From Phytomonospora endophytica (GTDB lineage: Bacteria; Actinomycetota; Actinomycetes; Mycobacteriales; Micromonosporaceae), in the NCBI RefSeq assembly GCF_014202425.1, contig NZ_JACHGT010000027.1, forward strand, positions 14,407-78,406: a stretch of 64,000 nt of DNA. The letters are read 5' to 3'. The position numbers and the translations under genes are program-made. Within the stretch, counting starts at the first letter, position 1; each line of letters starts with the position of its first letter. Of this stretch, positions 44,677 through 52,859 are shown in pieces. A model generated the notes under the pieces. The model was not told the DNA's origin. It searched no databases and saw only the letters and a list, made by a program, of their open reading frames with translations.

Positions 44677-45314
44677 GCGCGCACCGGGCTGGTCCCCATG
44701 CCCGCGACGGCGAGTGGGGCGGCGTGGAAACGCCAGTGGCGCAGGTCGTGCGGGAGGCGGTCGAGTCCCCGCAGGTGTTCGACGACGACCACGCCCCGGC
44801 CGAGCAGGACGGTGTGCGCGGGCCGTTCCGGGTCGGTCGTGTCGTCCACATTGGACGCGTCGAAGCCGACGAGGACGGCGCCGTTGTCGGCGAGGTAGTG
44901 GGCACCGTCGCGCGTGATGTGCGGGTGGCCGACGGCGTAGGCGGCGGTCCCCCAGTGCCGGTCCCAGCCGGTCTGGAACAGCACGGCCTTGCCTTCGACG
45001 TCGCGGCCTTCCAGCGTCGAGGCGTCGACGGGGCCCCCGGCGGTGATCAGCTCGATCGGCAGGTCCACAGTGGACGCCAGCGGCAGGCCGGACAGGTCGA
45101 CGCCGTCGGGGTAGCGGTGGAACGGGCTGTCGAGGTAGGTACCGGTCTGGCTGATCATGTCGAAGTGCCCGAACTGGAACGACGTCCCGGGCGCGTAGTT
45201 CGGCGCCGATTCGGCGTGCGAGCGGAACTGGCCGATCTTCGGGCCGGGCAGGCCGGGGACGGTGACCATGCCGTCGGTGATCGGGTGGCTGAGGTCCACG
45301 ACGCTGCGCATCAT
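44625..45314 (-). CDS. Cyclase-family (kynurenine formamidase-like) metal-dependent hydrolase
   Basis: 229 aa. DLSHPITDGMVTVPGLP near the start and the metal region QTGTYLDSPFHRYPDG identify the cyclase/KynB family. In the classic motif HxGTHxDxPxH two ligand histidines are expected; here they are Gln and Tyr, a variant I recall from an actinobacterial subgroup, which implies altered metal binding. The ATG overlaps the dnaB stop by one base (TGATG), so it is coupled to dnaB. The 3' end overlaps the PNPOx gene. Confidence 0.85.
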   Translation of the reverse strand: MMRSVVDLSHPITDGMVTVPGLPGPKIGQFRSHAESAPNYAPGTSFQFGHFDMISQTGTYLDSPFHRYPDGVDLSGLPLASTVDLPIELITAGGPVDASTLEGRDVEGKAVLFQTGWDRHWGTAAYAVGHPHITRDGAHYLADNGAVLVGFDASNVDDTTDPERPAHTVLLGRGVVVVEHLRGLDRLPHDLRHWRFHAAPLAVAGMGTSPVRAYAVLVSSPTSESVPSS

Positions 45315-46696
45315 CAGCCGATCGCCATGTCCACGAAACGCGACAGGTGCAGCTGCGCGGCGACGGTGATGGTGTCGGTGGGGCCGTTACGGTGCTTGGC
45401 GACGATGAAGTCGGCCTCGCCCGCGCGGGGGGATTCCTTGTCGTAGTAGTCCTCGCGGTGCAACAAGATCACGACGTCCGCATCCTGCTCCAAAGATCCA
45501 CTTTCGCGAAGGTCCGACAGCTGCGGCCGCTTGTCCGTCCGCTGCTCGGGTCCACGGTTCAGCTGCGCGACGGCGATCACCGGGCATTCGAGCTCCTTGG
45601 CGAGGAGCTTGAGGCCACGCGACAGCTCGGAGACCTCCTGCTGCCTGCTCTCCACGCGCTTCGGTGAGCTCATGAGCTGAAGGTAGTCGACGATGATCAG
45701 TTTGAGGTCCTGACGCTGTTTGAGCCTTCGGGCCTTCGCGCGGATCTCCATCAGGTTCATCGACGGGCTGTCGTCGACGAACAGGGGCGCCTCGCTGATC
45801 TCGCCCATGCGGCGGGCGAGTTTGGTCCAGTCGTCGTCGGAGAGGTCGCCGGAGCGCAGGACGTGCAGGGGCACGCGCGTTTCGGCCGACAGCAGTCGCA
45901 TGACGATCTCGACCTTGCTCATCTCCAGGCTGAAGATGGCCGAGGCCAGGTTGTGGTGCAGCGAGGCCGAGCGCATGAAGTCCATGGCGGCCGTCGACTT
46001 GCCGGCACCGGGGCGCCCGGCGACGATGACGAGCTGGCCGGGGTGGAGGCCGTTGATGAGGCGGTCGAGGTCGGTGAAGCCCGTCGGCACGCCCGCCATG
46101 GTGCCGCGCGAGCCGATCGCCTCGATCTCGTCGAGCGTGGGCTGGAGCAGCTCGGCGAGGACGGAGTAGTCCTCGTTGACGCGTCGCTCGGTGACGTCGT
46201 AGACGGCCTGCTGGGCGAGGTCGACGAGGTCGTCGATGTCGCGGCCCTGGCCGTTGGCGGAGCCGTAGCCGAGCTGCACGATGCGCGTGCCGGCCTCGAT
46301 GAGGCGGCGCAGGGTGGCGCGCTCATTGACGATGCGCGCGTAGTAGGCGGCGTTGGCGGCCGTCGGCACCGAGGAGATGAGCGTGTGCAGGTAGGGCGCG
46401 CCGCCGATCTTGCCGATCTCGCCGGAGTCGGTGAGGGCGGCGGCGACGGTGACGGGGTCGGCGGGTTCGCCGCGGCCGTACATGTCGCAGATGACGTCGT
46501 AGATGAGGGCGTGGGCAGGCCGGTAGAAGTCGTTGGTCGTGATGATCTCGACGACGTCGGCGATGGCGTCCTTCGACAGGAGCATCCCGCCGAGGACGCA
46601 CTGCTCGGCCGCGATGTCCTGCGGTGGTGTGCGCTCGTACCCGCCGTACTCGTCGGGCGGTGCGCCTTCGACGGACCGTTCGTCGGTCAGTGCCAC
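45314..46696 (-). CDS. dnaB: Replicative DNA helicase DnaB
   Basis: 460 aa from GTG 46696, which has GGGAGG upstream; a longer frame begins at 46756. N-terminal DnaB domain (PPQDIAAEQCVLGGMLLSKDAI) binds primase; the C-terminal RecA-like ATPase has Walker A GRPGAGKST, Walker B LIIVDYLQLM and the DnaB arginine finger region (RSGDLSDDDW, LRESGSLEQDADV). No intein interrupts it, although inteins are common in actinobacterial DnaB. It unwinds DNA at the fork. Coupled to the cyclase-family gene. Confidence 0.97.
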   Translation of the reverse strand: MALTDERSVEGAPPDEYGGYERTPPQDIAAEQCVLGGMLLSKDAIADVVEIITTNDFYRPAHALIYDVICDMYGRGEPADPVTVAAALTDSGEIGKIGGAPYLHTLISSVPTAANAAYYARIVNERATLRRLIEAGTRIVQLGYGSANGQGRDIDDLVDLAQQAVYDVTERRVNEDYSVLAELLQPTLDEIEAIGSRGTMAGVPTGFTDLDRLINGLHPGQLVIVAGRPGAGKSTAAMDFMRSASLHHNLASAIFSLEMSKVEIVMRLLSAETRVPLHVLRSGDLSDDDWTKLARRMGEISEAPLFVDDSPSMNLMEIRAKARRLKQRQDLKLIIVDYLQLMSSPKRVESRQQEVSELSRGLKLLAKELECPVIAVAQLNRGPEQRTDKRPQLSDLRESGSLEQDADVVILLHREDYYDKESPRAGEADFIVAKHRNGPTDTITVAAQLHLSRFVDMAIG

Positions 46697-46812
46697 GTCG
46701 ACGCCTCCCGTCTGTGTTCCGCCCCTGTCACCCGGTGTACGCCGCTCGTACGACAAGTTTCCGGGCAGGACATTGCACTGTACGAGCCATGGTCCGCGCC
46801 CTCAAATCGGAC

Positions 46813-46953
46813 AGTGGACGAAGCTGTGGACCATCCTGTGGATAACCGCGTGGATGTTGTGCACAGACCTGTGGACAAGTTGTGGACAAACACTGTGGAC
46901 GGTCCATTTCAGGCGGTTGAGCTGCGCTTTCTTCGTCCACCGGTTGTGGATGA
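46813..46953. promoter_or_regulatory. Array of DnaA-box-like repeats upstream of dnaB
   Basis: Repeats of TGTGGAnnA type start at 46813, 46825, 46837, 46849, 46858, 46870, 46881, 46894 and 46945, all in the same orientation, the first eight spaced 9-13 bp (mostly 11-12). 46837-46845 (TGTGGATAA) is a perfect E. coli DnaA box and 46870-46878 and 46881-46889 (TGTGGACAA) match the Streptomyces box. The others vary at 1-2 positions. The 350-bp gap 46697-47046 holds this array plus both divergent promoters. Confidence 0.75.
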
Positions 46954-47046
46954 AGAAAGTCGGCGACGTTGGCACACCTTGGGCGTGTCGCGCCCCACCC
47001 GGAGCGTATTGGACCGCGCGATTCAAAACCTGGTAGCGTCCGCGGC

Positions 47047-47619
47047 ATGGGCAGGCCACGGCAGTTCAGTGAGGAGCGGGCGGTCGACGCCGCCATGCGC
47101 GTCTTCTGGTCGCAGGGTTACGAGGCGACCTCGACGCAGGACCTGTGCGCGGCCACTGGCCTGGGCCGCTCCTCCATCTACAACACCTTCCGCAGCAAAC
47201 ACGACCTGTTCACGCGCTCGCTGGAGCACTACTTCGCGATCACCTCGGCGACCCTCGACGAGATCGTCGCGAGCGGGGGCTCGGCGTCGGCGCGGTTGCG
47301 GCGGCTGCTCGACATCACCGTCGAGGAGGCCGCCGGGCAGGGCCGCGACGGCTGCTTCGCGGTCAACTGCACCGTCGAGCTCGGCCCGCGCGACGAGGCG
47401 GTCGACGCGATGCTCAACCGGGAGCGGGACCGGCGGATCGACGTCCTCGGCGACCTGGTCCGCGAAGGGCAGCGCGACGGGGAGTTTCCCGGCGCGGATC
47501 CGCTCGCCGTGGCCAACTACCTGATGTCGGTGATCGGCGGGATCCGGATCTCGGCCCGCTCGGGCGCCGCCGGCCCGGTGCTCCAGGGCATCGCCGACGT
47601 CGCCAAGGCCGCCTTGTAG
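47047..47619 (+). CDS. TetR/AcrR-family regulator
   Basis: 190 aa from ATG 47047. GRPRQFSEERAVDAAMRVFWSQGYEATSTQDLCAATGLGRSSIYNTFRSK is the HTH with the usual leading GRPR. The C-terminal domain has a conserved Cys pair (DGCFAVNCTVE) seen in AcrR-like repressors of efflux pumps. Located 75 bp before the MFS exporter on the same strand; probably its repressor. A plausible -10 (TAGCGT) lies just upstream of the ATG. Confidence 0.9.
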   Translation: MGRPRQFSEERAVDAAMRVFWSQGYEATSTQDLCAATGLGRSSIYNTFRSKHDLFTRSLEHYFAITSATLDEIVASGGSASARLRRLLDITVEEAAGQGRDGCFAVNCTVELGPRDEAVDAMLNRERDRRIDVLGDLVREGQRDGEFPGADPLAVANYLMSVIGGIRISARSGAAGPVLQGIADVAKAAL

Positions 47620-47694
47620 GTCAGCTCCCCCCGCGTGGTGTTCCCCGGCCTGCCCAAGTTTTGTACCGATCAATCTAAAATCTTGAGGAAACCC

Positions 47695-48885
47695 ATGACG
47701 ACCAGCAGAAAGATCCCCCTGTCGGTGTACGTCCTCGGGCTGGCGATCTTCGCCCAGGGCACCTCCGAGCTGATGCTGTCCGGACTGCTCCCCGCCGTCG
47801 CCGACGACCTCGGCGTGTCCATCCCCGACGCGGGCCTGCTCACCTCCGGCTTCGCCCTCGGCATGCTCGTCGGTGCGCCCATCCTGGCCGTGGCGACACT
47901 GCGCCTGCCCAGGCGGGCGACCATGCTCGGTTTCCTCGGCGTGTTCGCGCTGACCCACGTCCTGTCGGCCCTCGCGCCCGACTACGGCGTCCTGCTCGGC
48001 CTGCGCGTCCTCGGCGCCGTCGCCTACGCCGGTTTCTGGGGCGTGGCGGCCGTGACGACACTGCGGCTCGTCCCCGGCGACGCCAAGGGCAAGGCCATGG
48101 CCGTCGTGACCGGCGGCCTGACCATCGCCACCATCATCGGGGTCCCCGCCGGCACCCTCATCGGGCAACAGGTCGGCTGGCGGGCGGCGTTCTGGGCGGT
48201 CGCCGGGCTCTCGGCACTCTCGGCGATCCTCATCGTCGCGACCATCCCCGCCCACGTCGGCACCCGGGAAACCCCGAGCCTGCGGGCCGAACTGCGGGTC
48301 TTCGCCAACCGCCGCCTCTGGCTCGCCTACGTTGCCACCGCCATGTCCGCCGGGTCGGTCACCGCGCTGTTCACCTACCTCGGCGCCATGCTCATCGACC
48401 GCACCGGCGTCGGCGAGGCCTGGGTCCCCGTCGTCCTGCTCCTCTTCGGGCTCGGCTCCCTCGCCGGCATCAGCCTCGGTGGCCGCTACGCCGACCGTGC
48501 CGCCTTCGCCACCCTCAACCTCGGCTTCACCGGGGTCGCCATCGTCGCCGTCGGCATCTTCCTCGCCGCGGGAAACCCCGCGGTCACGGTCATCCTCGTG
48601 GTTGCCCTCGGGCTCCTCGGCTTCATGACGAACCCCGCGGTCAACGTCCGCGTCTTCACCCTCGCCGGCGACGCCCCCACCCTCGCCGGAGCCGCCAACA
48701 TCTCCGCCTTCAACGTCGGCATCACCCTCGGCCCGTGGCTCGCCGGGCTGCTCATCGACGGCGGATACGGCCTCGCCTCGCCAGCCCTGGTGACCGCCGC
48801 GCTCGCCCTCGTCGGCATCGGGACGGTCGCGTGGTCGCGCTCGCTGCGGCACCACGACCCCGTGCCGGTGATGGCGGCCGTGTAA
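47695..48885 (+). CDS. MFS exporter, Cmx/CmrA or AraJ-like
   Basis: 396 aa with twelve predicted helices. IFAQGTSELMLSGLLPAVADDLGVSI is the start of the DHA1-type drug-efflux group (chloramphenicol-resistance and sugar-efflux relatives), and RLPRRATMLGFLGVFALTHVLSALAP carries motif A-like charges. Substrate cannot be told. The upstream 75 bp contain an AT-rich promoter-like tract (TTTTGTACC...CTAAAATC). Likely controlled by the TetR protein just upstream. Confidence 0.92.
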   Translation: MTTSRKIPLSVYVLGLAIFAQGTSELMLSGLLPAVADDLGVSIPDAGLLTSGFALGMLVGAPILAVATLRLPRRATMLGFLGVFALTHVLSALAPDYGVLLGLRVLGAVAYAGFWGVAAVTTLRLVPGDAKGKAMAVVTGGLTIATIIGVPAGTLIGQQVGWRAAFWAVAGLSALSAILIVATIPAHVGTRETPSLRAELRVFANRRLWLAYVATAMSAGSVTALFTYLGAMLIDRTGVGEAWVPVVLLLFGLGSLAGISLGGRYADRAAFATLNLGFTGVAIVAVGIFLAAGNPAVTVILVVALGLLGFMTNPAVNVRVFTLAGDAPTLAGAANISAFNVGITLGPWLAGLLIDGGYGLASPALVTAALALVGIGTVAWSRSLRHHDPVPVMAAV

Positions 48886-49000
48886 CGGGGAGGCCACCTC
48901 GGGTCACGGCTGCGACTCAGCTCGGCAACGGCCGGAACCCGCTCGGCCGATGGCGGGTCGCATCCGGGAAGTCCATCGTGGACCAAGGAGGGTGCCCGCC

Positions 49001-50428
49001 ATGTCCCGACTCCCCGTCATCAGGCTCATCGCCGCCGCCGGAGCCGCGCTCGTCTTTCTCGCGGGCTGCTCCGGCGGCGGCTCCGAACAGTCCGACTCCG
49101 CGCCGAACACGGCCACCGGTGAGGACGACGAGTCCACGTTCGCCATCGACATCGACACGGCCTCCTACGACTACGCCGCCCGGCAGCTGGAGGCGAACAC
49201 GCTCCCGTCGGGCGAGCAGATCCGGCCCGAGGAGTTTGTCAACGCCTTCACGCAGGACTATCCCGAACCGCCCGGCGACGGCATCGGCGTCGTCGCCGAC
49301 GGCACGCGCCCGCCGGTCTGGTACGACGGCGCCGCCGGCGCGCGGCTCATGCGCATCGGGCTGAGCACCAAGCCCGAGCCCGAGGGCGAGCGCCCGCCGG
49401 CGGCGCTGACCTTCGTGATCGACGTGTCGGGTTCGATGGCCGATCCGGGGAAACTCGACCTGGTCAAGGCCGCGCTGCATCACCTGATCGATCAACTGGC
49501 GGAGTCCGACGCGGTCGCGATCGTGGCCTATTCGGAGACGGCGGAGGTGCTGCGGGAGATGACGCCGGTGTCGGACCGGGAGGCGCTGCACGCCGCGGTC
49601 GACGCGTTGTCGACGGAGAGCGCGACGGATCTGGAGGAGGGCCTCGTCAGCGGCTATGAGGTCGCGGGCAAGGGTTTCCGGGCGGGGTCGACGAACCGGG
49701 TGATCCTGCTGTCGGACGGGCTGGCCAACACCGGTTCGACGACCGCGGACGCGATTTTGGGCAGTGTCGCCGAGAAGGCCGCCGAGGGGATCGCGTTGTT
49801 GTGCGTTGGGGTGGGCGCCGAGTACGGGGACGCGCTGATGGAGCAACTGGCCGACAACGGTGACGGGTTCGCGGTGTACGTGTCGAAGGAGGAGCAGGCG
49901 AAGGAGCTGTTCGTGTCGCGGCTGCCGGCGACGTTGACGGTGCGGGCGCGCGACGCGAAGGTACAGGTCAGCTTCGATACCGAGAACGTGGTGTCGTACC
50001 GGCTGCTCGGTTTCGAGAACCGGGAGATCGCCGACGAGGACTTCCGCGACGACTCCGTCGACGGCGGTGAGATGGGTCCGGGGCACACGGTGACGGCGCT
50101 GTACGAGGTCGTGCTGAAGGAGGGCGCGTCGGGTTCGGTGGCGACGGCGAACGTGCGGTGGCTGGCGCCGGCCGACCTCGGGTCGGAGGAGGCGGTGCGG
50201 ACCGTCGCGGTCGCCGATCTCGACCGGGAGTGGCTCGCGGCGGCGCCGAAGCTGCGGGTTTCCCTCCTGGCGGGGGCCTTCGCGCGGGTGCTGCGGGGTG
50301 ACGGCGACCGGGCGTGGCTGCCGTCGCTTGAGGAGGAGGCCGGGGCGATGTTCGCGGCGACGAAGGACGCCGACGTGCAGCGGCTGGAGCGGCTGATCGT
50401 GAAGGCGCGGGAGTTGATGGACTCCTAG
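49001..50428 (+). CDS. VWA-domain lipoprotein (YfbK-like)
   Basis: 475 aa. Signal peptide with lipobox LAGC, then an N-terminal domain (STFAIDIDTASYDYAARQLE) as in YfbK-family proteins, a von Willebrand A domain with MIDAS residues DVSGSM, TNRVILLSDGLAN (Thr), and a C-terminal DUF3520-like portion (RVLRGDGDRAWLPSLEEE). Such proteins are surface-anchored metal-dependent binding modules. ATG 49001 follows AAGGAGGG. The stop shares CTAG with the convergent TetR gene. Confidence 0.9.
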   Translation: MSRLPVIRLIAAAGAALVFLAGCSGGGSEQSDSAPNTATGEDDESTFAIDIDTASYDYAARQLEANTLPSGEQIRPEEFVNAFTQDYPEPPGDGIGVVADGTRPPVWYDGAAGARLMRIGLSTKPEPEGERPPAALTFVIDVSGSMADPGKLDLVKAALHHLIDQLAESDAVAIVAYSETAEVLREMTPVSDREALHAAVDALSTESATDLEEGLVSGYEVAGKGFRAGSTNRVILLSDGLANTGSTTADAILGSVAEKAAEGIALLCVGVGAEYGDALMEQLADNGDGFAVYVSKEEQAKELFVSRLPATLTVRARDAKVQVSFDTENVVSYRLLGFENREIADEDFRDDSVDGGEMGPGHTVTALYEVVLKEGASGSVATANVRWLAPADLGSEEAVRTVAVADLDREWLAAAPKLRVSLLAGAFARVLRGDGDRAWLPSLEEEAGAMFAATKDADVQRLERLIVKARELMDS

Positions 50429-51009
50429 CGCAGGCCGTCGAGGAGTTCGTCGAAGCCGGATGTGACCCGCTCGGTGGTCCAGCCGCCTTCGCGTGTCCGG
50501 TGCGCGAAGAGCGGCGCGGCCGTCGGGGCGAGGAGGGCGTCGGCGAGGAAACCCGCGTCGGCGCCCGGTGCGGCTTCGGTGATGAGCATGGACAGGTGGG
50601 CGTGGTAGGCGGCGTAGGCGCCGCCGAAGCGCGCGGAGGGGGTCGCCGTCTCGGCCATGAGGAGCAGGTCGAGTTGTTCGGCGGTGCGGTCGACGAGGGC
50701 GTGCAGGAACGCGCGGACGCGGTCGCGGGCGGGGGCGCCGGGGCCCAGGGGCGGCGGGCCTTCGAGGAAGGCTGCCTGGAAGTGGCGTTCACGGCCGTCG
50801 ATGAGGGCGTAGGCGAGGCCGGAGCGGTCGCCGAAGCGGCGGTAGAGGGTGCCGACGCCGACTCCGGCGGCGGCGGCGACGTCGGCCATGGCGAGGCCGT
50901 CGACACCGCGGGCGCGGACGATCTCCCCGGCGGCGGCGAGGATCTTGGCGCGGTTGCGGGCGGCGTCGGGGCGTTCGGGCCGCTGTTCTCGCTGAGTGAC
51001 GGCGTTCAC
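50425..51009 (-). CDS. TetR-family regulator next to a frameshifted SDR
   Basis: 194 aa. The N-terminus is helix-rich and basic, with HTH LAMADVAAAAGVGVGTLYRRFGDR. The C-terminal domain is the common TetR_C_ group. Divergent from the SDR remains at 51090, with two palindromes between them, so it was presumably the SDR repressor. Its stop overlaps that of the VWA gene by 4 bp. Confidence 0.9.
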   Translation of the reverse strand: MNAVTQREQRPERPDAARNRAKILAAAGEIVRARGVDGLAMADVAAAAGVGVGTLYRRFGDRSGLAYALIDGRERHFQAAFLEGPPPLGPGAPARDRVRAFLHALVDRTAEQLDLLLMAETATPSARFGGAYAAYHAHLSMLITEAAPGADAGFLADALLAPTAAPLFAHRTREGGWTTERVTSGFDELLDGLR

Positions 51010-51038
51010 GCGCTCAGGATACGCCGAGGGCTAGTTTC

Positions 51039-51078
51039 CGGAACGCGTTCCGCTTAAGCTGAAGCGGAATCCGTTCCG
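51039..51078. promoter_or_regulatory. Two TetR-type operators
   Basis: CGGAACGCGTTCCG (51039-51052) is a perfect palindrome. CGGAATCCGTTCCG (51065-51078) has the same ends with two changes. Centres are 26 bp apart, in the gap between the TetR gene and the SDR start at 51090. Confidence 0.75.
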
Positions 51079-51089
51079 ATTGGAGTCCC

Positions 51090-51810
51090 ATGGTCGCCCT
51101 CATCACCGGTGGAAGCCGCGGCATCGGCGCCGCCATCGCCCGCCGACTCGCCCACGACGGCGCCGACGTCGTCATCACCTACGCCGCCGCGAAAGACCGC
51201 GCCGAGGCCCTCGCCGCGTCCCTCCGCGACGGCGGCGCCCGCGCCCTCGCCCTGCGCGCCGAAGCCGCCGACGCCGGTGACCTGCGCGCGGTCGTCGACC
51301 GCACGGTCGCCGAGTTCGCGCGTCGACGTCCTCGTCGGCAACGCCGGCATCGCGCCGTTCGGCCCGCTCGCCGACGTGACCCTCGACGAGGTCGACCGCA
51401 CCCTCGCGATCCACGCCCGCGCATCCTTCCTGCTCGCGCAGGCCGCCGCGCCGCACATGCCCGACGGCGGGCGGATCGTGTTCATCGGGAGCAGCCTCGC
51501 CGAACGCGTGCCCTACCCGGGCTGGTCGCTGTACGCGATGAGCAAGTCGGCGCTCGTCGGGCTCACCAAGGGCCTCGCGCGCGACCTCGGGCCGCGCGGG
51601 ATCACCGTCAACCTCGTCGCCCCCGGCTCGACCGACACCGAGATGAACCCCGCCGACGGGCCCGACGCCGAAGGTGAACGTGCGTTCACCGCCCTCGGCG
51701 CGTACTGCTCACCGGAGGACATCGCGGCGACCGTCGCGCACCTGGCAGGGGAAGGCGGGCGGATGATCACGGGCGCGACGATCGCGGTGGACGCGGGGGT
51801 GACGGCGTAG
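51090..51810 (+). pseudogene. SDR-family oxidoreductase, frameshifted
   Basis: The first part reads VALITGGSRGIGAAIARRLA and continues in one frame to TVAEFA (about 51320); the rest, RVDVLVGNAGIAPFG, then YAMSKSALVGLTKGLARDLG and GATIAVDAGVTA, is one frame over. Joined, they give a complete classical SDR of about 240 aa with intact cofactor, NNAG-type and YxxxK motifs. A single indel near 51318-51322 (one base extra or two missing in GTTCGCGCG) breaks it. Real mutation or sequencing error. Confidence 0.82.
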
Positions 51811-52117
51811 GGGCGGGCTTGCGCGAGGTGGGCGTGGGGCTTGGGGCGGGCCTTCGGGAGACATGAACGCCGCCGGTGGCCTCCCGGCCTCCTCCCTACG
51901 CTCGACCGTGGCGCCGCGCGGCGGCCGCGCAGTGGTGTGGGATCAACGCCCCGCCACACCGCCGCCGTGCCCGGGCCCGCGTTTCGAACCCGCTGCCCCG
52001 GCCTCGTCGCCCTGCGGGTCGGGCGGCACGCCGCCGCACTGACAGGGGTGACGGCGTGGGGAAGGGCTTGCGCGAGGTGGGGAGACTGGGCCGATCCGCA
52101 GATCGGAGCCACCCCAC
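51811..52117. other. Gene-free 307 bp made of duplicated pieces
   Basis: Contains copies of both neighbours: 52045-52080 repeats 51796-51831 (end of the SDR gene and beyond) with 3 mismatches in 36, and 52000-52041 repeats 52316-52357 (inside the membrane-protein gene) with 2 mismatches in 42. The segment looks assembled by local duplication. No intact gene, promoter or RNA is apparent. Confidence 0.65.
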
Positions 52118-52855
52118 ATGTCACCGTCCGACCTGGTCCAGCTCGCCGTTACCTTCGTGGCGTGGGCCGCCGTCGCGGTCCGCGTCGCCGGGCACCTGCG
52201 CGGTGGGAAGGCCACGGTGTCGTCGCGGTGGCTCACCGCGGCCCTCGTCGCGATCGCCGTGGCGTTCACCGTCGGCTGGCCGCCGCTGATGAACGCCGTG
52301 GCCGGGGACGGGGCCGGCCTCGTCGCCCTGCGGGTCGGGCAGCACGCCGCCGCGCTGGCGGCGGCGACGGCGGCGACCGCGTTCACCGCCTACGCCACCG
52401 CGACCCCGGCCCGCGCCAGGCGGTCCGTCGTGCTGCACGGTGGCCTGCTCGGGGTCGCGCTGGCGGTCATGGGGGCCGCGGCGGCGGTCGCGGTGGGGTC
52501 CGTCGACGCGGGCGCCGACTGGCTGAACCTGCTCGCGCCGCCCCACGCCGGGACGGCGGGTGTGGCCGCGTACCTGGTCGCGTATGCGGCGGTGCTCGGG
52601 TCGTGCCTGGCCGAGGTCGCGCGGCTCTGCCTCCGCCGGCGGGGGCGCGAGACGCGTGCGGCTTCGCGTACCGGGCTGTTGCTGCTCGCGGTGGGGAGCG
52701 CCGTGGGGACCGTGTACAGCGCGCACCGGATCCTCGCCGCGCTCGGCCTCGACCTCGGGCCTGCGGGGACGTCGTTCGCGCTGACGGCGGTGGCTTTGCT
52801 GCTGGTGGTCGTCGGGGCGAGTGTGGTGGGGGTCGGGGGACAGAAGGGGCGGTAG
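52118..52855 (+). CDS. Multi-pass membrane protein
   Basis: 245 aa with about seven hydrophobic helices and short Arg-rich loops (RRRGRETRAASR). It resembles, in general plan only, the MAB_1171c-like membrane proteins found near regulators in actinobacteria, but lacks their usual C-terminal domain. A 42-bp piece of it (52316-52357) is duplicated upstream. Convergent with the epoxide hydrolase at 52860, with only 4 bp between the stops. Confidence 0.65.
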   Translation: MSPSDLVQLAVTFVAWAAVAVRVAGHLRGGKATVSSRWLTAALVAIAVAFTVGWPPLMNAVAGDGAGLVALRVGQHAAALAAATAATAFTAYATATPARARRSVVLHGGLLGVALAVMGAAAAVAVGSVDAGADWLNLLAPPHAGTAGVAAYLVAYAAVLGSCLAEVARLCLRRRGRETRAASRTGLLLLAVGSAVGTVYSAHRILAALGLDLGPAGTSFALTAVALLLVVVGASVVGVGGQKGR

Positions 52856-52859
52856 TCCC

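Larger units (their letters stand above)
26074..45075. repeat. Dispersed motif CCACAGTGGAC
   Basis: Exact copies start at 26074 and 27562 (in the oxoprolinase gene), 43062 (AidB-like gene) and 45065 (cyclase gene). A reverse-oriented variant CCACTGTGGAC is at 31435 in the subtilase. The motif is near-palindromic (TCCAC-W-GTGGA). It uses codons that are rare here (AGT, GGA). Four exact copies of an 11-mer with four A/T bases are far more than composition predicts, from a rough hand estimate. Confidence 0.4.

Noticed and set aside
46697-47046. Reading the DnaA-box array as oriC
   Set aside because: No dnaA or dnaN beside it and the boxes lie directly in the dnaB promoter; kept as a regulatory or titration site.
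47023-48897. 624-codon minus-strand frame
   Set aside because: Antisense to the TetR and MFS genes; Gly/Asp/Glu-rich typical shadow.
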